NCBI GenBank assembly: GCA_947454705.1
Contig: CANGKZ010000050.1
Location: 1 to 34,979, forward strand
Direction: 5' to 3'
Length of the DNA stretch: 34,979 nucleotides
DNA from: Verrucomicrobiota bacterium
GTDB taxonomy: Bacteria; Verrucomicrobiota; Verrucomicrobiia; Limisphaerales; UBA9464
Shown: one piece after another, positions 1 through 6,195 of the stretch
How positions within the stretch are numbered: position 1 is the stretch's first letter
Layout: every line of letters begins with the position of its first letter
The notes under the pieces: model-generated
Databases searched by the model: none
What the model was told of the DNA's origin: nothing
The model's input: only the letters and a program-made list of their open reading frames with translations
Program-made: the position numbers and the translations under genes

Positions 1-9
1 TCGATGCAC

Positions 10-51
10 GATTTGAGCCGCGAACCCCGGGTTCAACGGACGTCTCAAATC
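10..51. repeat. Nested inverted repeat
   Basis: An outer 8-bp inverted repeat, GATTTGAG (10-17) with CTCAAATC (44-51), encloses a second palindrome, GAACCC (22-27) with GGGTTC (29-34). It could fold as a two-part hairpin or cruciform. No T-tract follows on either strand, so it is not a typical intrinsic terminator. Its function is unknown. Confidence 0.5.
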
Positions 52-184
52 GGCAGTTATCCCAGGCGCCGACCTCCACAATCCTAACCCAGCCTCTCTC
101 CTGACCTACTCGCAAGAGTGTCAAATCCTGACCCGGACTTGACCGAGCGATGCTGGGCCGTGGATGCTGGATGAGGCGGATTGG

Positions 185-208
185 GTTTGGAGTCCCGTCT
201 TCAGACGG
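185..208 (+). repeat. REP-like hairpin repeat, copy 1
   Basis: This 24-bp unit has the head GTTTGGAGT followed by a small hairpin, CCGTC-TTCA-GACGG. A related unit lies in inverted orientation at 285-308, making a REP-pair (REPIN-like) arrangement. Two longer relatives with the same TTTGGAGT head occur at 20141-20184 and 20296-20325. Confidence 0.55.
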
Positions 209-284
209 TTCCGGGGGGGGCGTGAGAAGGATGACGTGGGTGAAGATGCAGTCCTGAGGTTCCACGTTCCGTCCAACAGCAGAG

Positions 285-308
285 CCGCGTAAACGCGGTA
301 CTCCAAAC
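285..308 (-). repeat. REP-like hairpin repeat, copy 2 (inverted)
   Basis: Read on the minus strand this unit begins GTTTGGAGT and continues into the hairpin CCGCG-TTTA-CGCGG. It mirrors copy 1 at 185-208. The stems differ in sequence but both still pair (CCGTC/GACGG against CCGCG/CGCGG), which suggests selection for the fold. Confidence 0.55.
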
Positions 309-362
309 CTGCTTCAAGCCCGAACCTCCCCTTCCTGCTTTCATGCTTTCCAGATTCAATCC

Positions 363-392
363 GTTCTCTGCGTCTCCGCGCCTCTGCGGTTT
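363..392. repeat. CTCTGCG-type intergenic word repeat
   Basis: This short degenerate tandem is built on the words CTCTGCG, CTCCGCG and CCTCTGCGGTTTT. The same word array recurs in the gaps at 5864-5890 and 6015-6041, and a TCTGCG-based variant lies at 4669-4703. No coding role is apparent. Confidence 0.5.
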
Positions 393-686
393 TGATGCGT
401 CGGCTTGCGGGTGGACGTTAAGCAAAGCGGCGTGGCGCTGCGCTTCCCGCCGCACTCCAAGCTCGGTTTGGCGAAGGCATGGCTCGGAGGGTCTCAATTT
501 TGATTCGGGTGAGGTTCGGCCTTCGGGTAGTCCTTCTTCTTCCGGACATTGGACCTTGGACTCAGGAAATGGGTCCTGCCTCAATTCTGGTCGAGGTCGG
601 GGTTGTCGGTCGCGGTGGGGCGCGGTTTACTCCTTTCGTTGTACAACGTTTGGATCATTAATCGCACCGCGACGCGGCTCCTCCTC

Positions 687-3600
687 ATGACCGGGTGGAT
701 CGCCGGTTTGATCGCGACCGCGTGGGCCGACGATGAGCGCGGACGTCCAATCCTTCGCACGTGGCGTGCGTCCGAGTATTCCGGCGGAGCCGAGGTGTGG
801 GCGGCGGCGCAGTCCGCGGACGGCGTGATGCATTTCGCCAATCTCGACGGAGTGCTGGCGCATGACGGCCGGGATTGGTCGTTCCTCAAAATCACGCCGC
901 AGTACGTGCGCAATCTGGCCTGGTCGGACGGCGGCACCAATCAGCCGGGGCGCCTGCTCCTTTGCGGAGTCGATGCCTTTGGCGAGATCACCCGCGATGC
1001 CGATGGGGTGATTCATCCGGTCGATTACCTCGCCCAACTGGCCGCCACCAATCGATCGGTGGGCTTGCTGCGCGACCTGGTGGTGCGACGCGACGGGGTG
1101 TTTGCATCGGGCGATGGCGGCGTGGTGCGTTGGGATGGAGCGAAGGCTTCCCGCCAGGAATTCAGCGGCGCGGGAAAACTGCGATTGTTCGCCGCGGATG
1201 ATCGGTTGTTCCTGCACTCCTCCAGCAATGGATTGATGGAATGGAGTGGAACCACGTGGCAGCCGCGGGTGCCGGTTACCGCATTCGTGGGTGCGAGTCC
1301 CGGCGGTGCGGTGGGAGGATGGACGAATGGAGCCGGGGCGCTGCGCCTCTTGGTGCGCGGACGCGGTGTGGTGGAGCTCGGGCCCAACGGAACGATTACC
1401 CGCGTGACGACCGATGGCGCCGACTGGCTCGCGCGGGTGGATCCGACGCTGGTGCGGCGTTTGCACGATGGATTGATTGCCATCGGCACGGTGGGAGATG
1501 GACTGGGATTGCTGGATCCCGAAGGACGCCGACTGCAGGTGGTGAACACATCGGCCGGACTCACCAGCGACACGGTGCGCGGGCTGACGGAGGATCGCGA
1601 AGGTGGGCTCTGGATTTGCACGCAGGATGGATTGAACCGCCTGGATCGAGCGGTTCCGGTGACGTTGTTTCCCCGGGAGGATGGACGGCAGAACACGCGC
1701 ATCGGCGGTGCGGTGCGGCACGAGGGAACGCTCTATTTTTTCTCGGACGATGCCTTGATGCGCGTCGTTCCAGGAATCCCGGCCGAGGGGCGGCCGGCGC
1801 GGTTGGAACGGGACCCGCGGGTTCCGCCCGGCTTGCAGGGAACGAAATTGTTGAGCCATCCCACCGGCCTGCTGATCGGCGGTGCCGCGGGGTTGTATCG
1901 TGTGGGGGCCGATGGGGCGCGACTGGTGTTCGCCGCGCCGTCGCCGGTGCTGAGCCTCGCGCAGTCGGTGACCGATCCGGGGCGTATCTTTCTTGGTCTC
2001 GCCGACCGTTTGCTCAGCGCGGTGGTGACGGAAGGAACGTGGCGCGTCGAAGGCGTCGTTCCGGAAGTAAGTGGCGAGGTGATCTCGGTGCTGCAGGAAT
2101 CGGACGACACGTTGTGGGCGGGCACCTCCACCCGGGGAATCTTCCGGGCCGTGCGTGCCTCGCGTTCTGTGCCTTGGTCCGCGGCCAAGGTGAGCCAGTA
2201 CGTGCATCCGCAGCGTCCCCGCGGGCTGCCGGAGAATCATGAGCAGATCTTCCTGTTCGACAGTTCGCTCGGACCCCATTTCAGCACGGCGGCGGGGTTG
2301 TATCGGTACGACCGGACGACGGACCAGTTCAGCGTGGATGTCCGCCTGCAGGTGCCGGGACGGACGAATCTGATCGTGGATCCGGTGATGCGCGGGGCTG
2401 CGGGCGACGCATGGGTGAACGCGATCCAATCGCTGAAGGAAACGCCGTATCCGTTGGCGCGGTTTCGTCAATCGGCGGATGGCACGGTCCGCTTCGAACC
2501 GGCCACGGCGGCGTTGCGGGCGTTGATCGGTCGTCGCGGATTCCAGTTCGCCCTGTGGGAACCGGAGCCGGCGGGCGGAGTGCTGTGGGTGAAACCGTTC
2601 GGCGGTTCGGTTTTTCGTCTTGAGCTGGGAGACTACCGCCCGTTGGAGCCGCCCCGCTGGGCCCCGTTGATTCGATCGGTTCATGCCTGGGGAACGAATC
2701 AGCCGCTGCACGTTTCGGGCTTGTTCCGTCATGGCCGGGACCCTGTGCGATTGACCTTCGCTGCAGCGCAGTTCGGCACCGGCGCGGTTGCGGGGTATCA
2801 GACCCGGCTGCGTGGGCTGGATGATCGATGGAGCGACTCGACGCTGGAGACGGAGCGCGAGTTCCTGAATCCCGAGGGTGGACCGTTCACCTTCGAGGTG
2901 CGTATCAAGAATGAGGCAGGCGAAGTGGGGCCGGTGGCGGTCTATGGCTTTGACGTGCTGCCTCCGTGGTATCGCGGCGGACCGGCGATTGCGGCGTATG
3001 CGTTTGCCGCGTTGCTGGCGTTTTACGGCGTGCTGCGTTGGCGGCTGCAGCGGGTGGAGGCGCGGTCGCGCGAGCTGGAATCGCTGGTGGCGGTGCGGAC
3101 GCGCGAACTCGAGGTGGCCAAGGATGCGGCGGAGGAGGCGAACCGGGCGAAGTCGCGCTTCCTTGCCAACATGAGCCACGAGCTCCGCACGCCGCTCAAC
3201 GGCATCCTTGGATTTGCGCAGATCCTGGGCCGCGATGCCGACATGAACGAACGCAACCGCGAGCGGCTCCGCGTGATCCGGTCGAGCGGCGATCATTTGT
3301 TGGGCCTCATCAACGACGTTCTCGATCTGGCCAAGGTGGAGGCGGGTCGCGTGGAGCTCCGGTTGGCGCCGTTTTCGTTGAAGAATTTGATCCGCGACGT
3401 GGAGGCGAGCTTCGCAACGCGTGCGGCGCAGCGGGCGTTGAAATTGGAAGTGGTGACCGCCGGGGTGCCGGATGGGACGGTGCTGGGCGACCAGCAGCGG
3501 CTGCGTCAGGTGCTGGAGAATCTGCTCGGAAATGCGATCAAGTTCACCCAGCGCGGAACGGTGCGACTGGAAGTGAATCCGGAAACAACGGTGACCAAAA

Positions 3601-4592
3601 AAGATTCATCGTCCGAGCCGGTGGTGTTCCGGTTCACGGTCATCGACACCGGTCCGGGGTTGGCTCCGGACGATGTGGCGCGTCTTTTTCAGCCGTTTTC
3701 CCAGGCGGTCAACGGGCGTCCGCCCGAGCAGGGTGCGGGGTTGGGGTTGGCCATCAGTCAGCATCTGGTGGGTCACATGGGCGGACGCATCGAGGTCAGC
3801 AGCTCGGTCGGAGTGGGAAGCCGGTTCACCTTTGCGGTCCCGCTGACGCTTGCAGGCGGACCCGAAGTGGCATCGGCACCGCGCCGCATTCTCGGATACG
3901 ACGGGCCGCGTCGATCGGTGCTCCTAGTGGATGACCTGGAGATCAACCGTCGGCTGCTTCGCGAATTCCTGGAGCCGCTTGGATTTGCGGTGCACGAGGC
4001 GGCGAGCGGCGATGCGGCACTGGCGTTGCTTGCGGGCGCGCCGGCGCGGGTGACGGTGGATCTGGTGTTGCTGGATTTGCGGATGCCCGGCATGGACGGC
4101 TTTGAATTGAATCGTCGGTTGAAGTTGTTGCCCGGATTTGAGGCGCGAGTCGTGGCGACGTCGGCGTCGGTGCTGGGATTCAACCGCGACGATGCGCTGC
4201 GGGCCGGGGCGGATGAATTCCTTCCGAAGCCGTTCCGCGAAGAACAGCTCTACACGGTGTTGAAGGAGCAGTTGCGGATTGAATGGCGCATGTCGGAGGC
4301 CGAGCCGGCGGGAGCGATGGAGCGGGGGGCTGTTGGCGATTCCGCCGCCGCTTCGTCAGTGACGGCCGGGCCGGTGGTGTTGCCGCCGGACGCGCTGCTG
4401 GGACCGCTTCGTGCGGCGGCAAACCGGGGGGACATCGTGGCGTTTCGAGCGGCTTTGGCGGCGTTCCGAGTGGAGTCGCCCGCGCACGCGGCGTTTGCAT
4501 CGGAGCTGGAAGCGCTTGCCGCCAGTTACCAGATGGCGGCGATTCGTGCGCGGTTGAATCCTGACCCTGCGGTTGAAGGGGTGAAGAGTTGA
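687..4592 (+). CDS. Hybrid sensor histidine kinase with beta-propeller sensor and receiver
   Basis: This is a membrane sensor kinase of about 1301 residues. The N-terminus is hydrophobic and ends AWADD, like a secretion signal. Residues about 30-680 form a periplasmic propeller with Reg_prop motifs (GLTSDTVRGLTEDREGGLW near 291-310). A Y_Y_Y-type domain follows (about 685-755), then one membrane helix (about 764-785) and a coiled linker. The HisKA box MSHELRTPLNG carries the phospho-acceptor His831. The HATPase has its N box (NLLGNAIKF) and G boxes (DTGPGLAP, GAGLGLAI). A receiver has Asp1130 in LLDLRMPGMDG. The roughly 100-residue tail is helical and lacks a recognisable Hpt histidine. The frame is open back to 549, but a repeat word near 550 favours the ATG at 687; an in-frame TTG at 639 is possible. 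It probably works with the regulator at 4814-5716. The ligand is unknown. Confidence 0.9.
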   Translation: MTGWIAGLIATAWADDERGRPILRTWRASEYSGGAEVWAAAQSADGVMHFANLDGVLAHDGRDWSFLKITPQYVRNLAWSDGGTNQPGRLLLCGVDAFGEITRDADGVIHPVDYLAQLAATNRSVGLLRDLVVRRDGVFASGDGGVVRWDGAKASRQEFSGAGKLRLFAADDRLFLHSSSNGLMEWSGTTWQPRVPVTAFVGASPGGAVGGWTNGAGALRLLVRGRGVVELGPNGTITRVTTDGADWLARVDPTLVRRLHDGLIAIGTVGDGLGLLDPEGRRLQVVNTSAGLTSDTVRGLTEDREGGLWICTQDGLNRLDRAVPVTLFPREDGRQNTRIGGAVRHEGTLYFFSDDALMRVVPGIPAEGRPARLERDPRVPPGLQGTKLLSHPTGLLIGGAAGLYRVGADGARLVFAAPSPVLSLAQSVTDPGRIFLGLADRLLSAVVTEGTWRVEGVVPEVSGEVISVLQESDDTLWAGTSTRGIFRAVRASRSVPWSAAKVSQYVHPQRPRGLPENHEQIFLFDSSLGPHFSTAAGLYRYDRTTDQFSVDVRLQVPGRTNLIVDPVMRGAAGDAWVNAIQSLKETPYPLARFRQSADGTVRFEPATAALRALIGRRGFQFALWEPEPAGGVLWVKPFGGSVFRLELGDYRPLEPPRWAPLIRSVHAWGTNQPLHVSGLFRHGRDPVRLTFAAAQFGTGAVAGYQTRLRGLDDRWSDSTLETEREFLNPEGGPFTFEVRIKNEAGEVGPVAVYGFDVLPPWYRGGPAIAAYAFAALLAFYGVLRWRLQRVEARSRELESLVAVRTRELEVAKDAAEEANRAKSRFLANMSHELRTPLNGILGFAQILGRDADMNERNRERLRVIRSSGDHLLGLINDVLDLAKVEAGRVELRLAPFSLKNLIRDVEASFATRAAQRALKLEVVTAGVPDGTVLGDQQRLRQVLENLLGNAIKFTQRGTVRLEVNPETTVTKKDSSSEPVVFRFTVIDTGPGLAPDDVARLFQPFSQAVNGRPPEQGAGLGLAISQHLVGHMGGRIEVSSSVGVGSRFTFAVPLTLAGGPEVASAPRRILGYDGPRRSVLLVDDLEINRRLLREFLEPLGFAVHEAASGDAALALLAGAPARVTVDLVLLDLRMPGMDGFELNRRLKLLPGFEARVVATSASVLGFNRDDALRAGADEFLPKPFREEQLYTVLKEQLRIEWRMSEAEPAGAMERGAVGDSAAASSVTAGPVVLPPDALLGPLRAAANRGDIVAFRAALAAFRVESPAHAAFASELEALAASYQMAAIRARLNPDPAVEGVKS

Positions 4593-4813
4593 AGGGGATC
4601 CGCTCATCACTGCGCGGGCGGAGTCCCAAGTCTAAAGTCCAATGTCGAGAACGCGCGCGGTTTTAGAGTTTATCTGCGTTCATCTGCGTCCATCTGCGGT
4701 TCTATCCCCGGCGTCGTGGGTGAACCAAGGATGGTAATTTCCGGCAGACGGCGGCAACATTCGCACCGCGGTTCGGCGTTGTATCCGAATTCGAATTGAA
4801 ACCCTCCGATCCC
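4593..4813. repeat. Gap with word repeats between sensor and regulator genes
   Basis: This 221-base gap separates two genes that would normally be adjacent. It contains AAGTCTAAAGTCCAATGTC (about 4629-4647) and a TCTGCGTTCATCTGCG-type array (4669-4703) that ends TCTGCGGTTCT, like the CTCTGCG arrays elsewhere. No gene was found in it. Confidence 0.5.
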
Positions 4814-5716
4814 ATGGCCAGCGCGACTCTCCTTGTCGTGGACGACGTTCCGGCGAATCTCAGCCTGTTGCTGGATGCGTTGTCGCAGGCGGGTTTCCGC
4901 GTGCTCGTCGCCGAGAGCGGCGAGGGGGCGCTGGCCCAGGTGGCGCATGAAGTACCAGATTTGATCCTGCTGGATTTCATGCTGCCGGGCATGAACGGGC
5001 TCGAAGTGTGCCGGCGGCTGAAGGCGCGTCCGGGACTTGTCGAGATCCCGGTGATTTTCCTGACGGCGGTGGACGACGTGGGGGAGAAGGTTCGCGCGCT
5101 GGAGGCGGGGGCGGTGGATTATGTCACCAAGCCCATCCAGACGGCCGAGGTGCTGGCGCGGGTGCGGACCCAGCTGCGGATCGCATCGCTGCAGCGTGCG
5201 TTACAGGACGAGGTGGTGATGCGGCGCGAAGCAGAAGAGCTGCTGCATGATTCGCTCGACCGGGGACTTCTGTTGTTCGACGACCAGGGGCGGATCCGTT
5301 TTTCCACCCGGCTGACCCAGACGTTGCTGGCGCGTTTTTTCCCGTCGGTATCCCACGATCAGACGCCGTCGGTGCTGCGCGAATTGGCCGGGTCCAAACC
5401 GGGGGCCGAGTTGCCGTCCGGGCTGGAGGTGCGCGTGCTGCGCGCGGCGGCGAATGGCGAGCTGGCGGTGCTGGAGCTGTCGAGCGAACGAACACCGAAA
5501 CCGGCCGACCTGCTGCCGCTCGGGTTGACGCCGCGCGAGGCCGAGGTGTTGTTTTGGGTGAGCGAGGGCAAGACGAACGCGGAGATTGCCATCATCCTGG
5601 ATTCGTCGCGTCGCACGGTGGAAAAGCACGCCGAGCACGTGCTGGAAAAACTCAACGTGGAGAATCGTGCCGGAGCCATTCGCGTGGCGCTGGATTTGTT
5701 GAGAGTGCGCGGGTGA
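4814..5716 (+). CDS. Response regulator, REC plus LuxR-type HTH
   Basis: This 300-residue cytoplasmic transcription regulator has an N-terminal receiver (about 5-120) with the acidic pair Asp10-Asp11, the phospho-acceptor Asp54 in LLDFMLPGMNG, the FLTA threonine and the TKPI lysine. A middle segment (about 140-225) reads like a degenerate PAS-type module (RGLLLFDDQGRIRF). The C-terminus is a LuxR/GerE helix-turn-helix (LTPREAEVLFWVSEGKTNAE, then SSRRTVEKHAEHVLEKL). A TTG start at 4796 is also in frame; the ATG at 4814 is preferred because MASATLLVVDD begins right at the receiver fold. It lies downstream of the hybrid kinase on the same strand, so it is probably the kinase's output partner. 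Its targets are unknown; the TonB receptor at 6196-9045 is a candidate by proximity only. Confidence 0.9.
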   Translation: MASATLLVVDDVPANLSLLLDALSQAGFRVLVAESGEGALAQVAHEVPDLILLDFMLPGMNGLEVCRRLKARPGLVEIPVIFLTAVDDVGEKVRALEAGAVDYVTKPIQTAEVLARVRTQLRIASLQRALQDEVVMRREAEELLHDSLDRGLLLFDDQGRIRFSTRLTQTLLARFFPSVSHDQTPSVLRELAGSKPGAELPSGLEVRVLRAAANGELAVLELSSERTPKPADLLPLGLTPREAEVLFWVSEGKTNAEIAIILDSSRRTVEKHAEHVLEKLNVENRAGAIRVALDLLRVRG

Positions 5717-5863
5717 GGGGAAATCGGAGATCGAATATCGAAGATCGGGCTGAGGGGGAATTTGGGAGGCGGGAAAGCAGGCCTCGGAGCGAAGGCAAAA
5801 GTTCAAAGGAAAAAGGCGAAATTGGAACACCGCATCGAGCATTGAGCATCGAGGATCATCGGC

Positions 5864-5890
5864 TCCGCGCCTCTGCGCCTCTGCGGTTTT
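5864..5890. repeat. CTCTGCG-type intergenic word repeat
   Basis: The array reads CCGCG, CCTCTGCG, CCTCTGCGG and ends in TTTT. It is nearly the same as 363-392 and 6015-6041, in the same orientation. It lies outside any gene. Confidence 0.5.
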
Positions 5891-5911
5891 CTTCCGGGTA
5901 CCGGGCTGTGA

Positions 5912-5964
5912 CTTCACGAGAGGTCCGCAAACGAATATGGGGCTTGGGTGGAACCAAGCCCTCC
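5912..5964 (+). repeat. Dispersed hairpin repeat of about 50 bp, copy A
   Basis: This unit consists of CTTCACGAG, then TCCGCAAACGAA, then a perfect 8-bp stem-loop GGGCTTGG (5940-5947) - GTGGAA - CCAAGCCC (5954-5961), followed by TCC. A second copy lies on the opposite strand at 30219-30271, with the same stem, loop and TCCGCAAACGAA box. No T-tract follows, so it is not an obvious terminator. Confidence 0.65.
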
Positions 5965-6014
5965 ACCGATTCGGGATCTTCGATCTCCCAGATCCTCCGC
6001 ATCACGCAGCGCCC

Positions 6015-6041
6015 CCTCTGCGGCTCTGCGCCTCTGCGGTT
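6015..6041. repeat. CTCTGCG-type intergenic word repeat
   Basis: This array of CTCTGCGG, CTCTGCG and CCTCTGCGG is followed within about 10 bases by CTTTGGACTTTGGACC, a second repeat word. The same two word types recur in other gaps of the window. Confidence 0.5.
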
Positions 6042-6096
6042 CAAGTTCGTGCTTTGGACTTTGGACCTTGCTCCGGGGTCTTGATTTCGACCGGGG

Positions 6097-6144
6097 AATA
6101 AAAAGGGGCGCGCGAAATGAGGAGGAGACATTCCGCGCGCCCTT
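6097..6144 (-). terminator. Rho-independent terminator of the TonB receptor gene
   Basis: Read on the minus strand, AAGGGCGCGCGGAATG pairs with CATTTCGCGCGCCCCTT around a short loop and is followed directly by a run of five Ts and then ATT. The long GC-rich stem plus U-tract lies about 50 bases after the receptor stop codon, as expected for an intrinsic terminator. Confidence 0.85.
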
Positions 6145-6195
6145 GCACGACGGGTGACCCGACACGGGGCACCGATTCTATGAACCAAATCTGGA

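Larger units (their letters stand above)
1..686. other. Left-edge non-coding region, repeat-rich
   Basis: No credible coding sequence was found in this 686-base stretch; reading frames here are short and cross obvious repeats. It holds a nested inverted repeat (10-51), two REP-like hairpins in inverted orientation (185-208 and 285-308), an 8-G run (213-220), a CTCTGCG-type word repeat (363-392) and a GGACCTTGGACT word (about 550-562). The sensor-kinase frame remains open upstream to 549, but the repeat word inside that extension argues that translation starts further downstream. Confidence 0.7.
5717..6195. other. Non-coding gap with several repeat families
   Basis: No gene was seen between the convergent response regulator and TonB receptor. 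In order the gap contains GAGATCGAATATCGAAGATCG-like words (5725-5747), ATCGAGCATTGAGCATCGAGG-like words (5836-5856), a CTCTGCG array (5864-5890), the hairpin repeat at 5912-5964, a second CTCTGCG array (6015-6041), CTTTGGACTTTGGACC (about 6052-6067), and the TonB receptor terminator (6097-6144). Confidence 0.7.

Noticed and set aside
549-686. Extended N-terminus for the hybrid kinase from the first in-frame start
   Set aside because: The extension begins inside an intergenic repeat word (GGACCTTGGACTC) and has no conserved sequence; a signal-like segment begins near the later ATG.
627-3296. An 889-codon open frame on the minus strand opposite the hybrid kinase
   Set aside because: The translation is Arg/His/Gln-rich with no domains, typical of the antisense of high-GC coding DNA.
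4290-4592. Hpt domain at the end of the hybrid kinase
   Set aside because: The tail is helical but contains no histidine in an Hpt-like context (HxLKG), so phosphotransfer through it is not supported.
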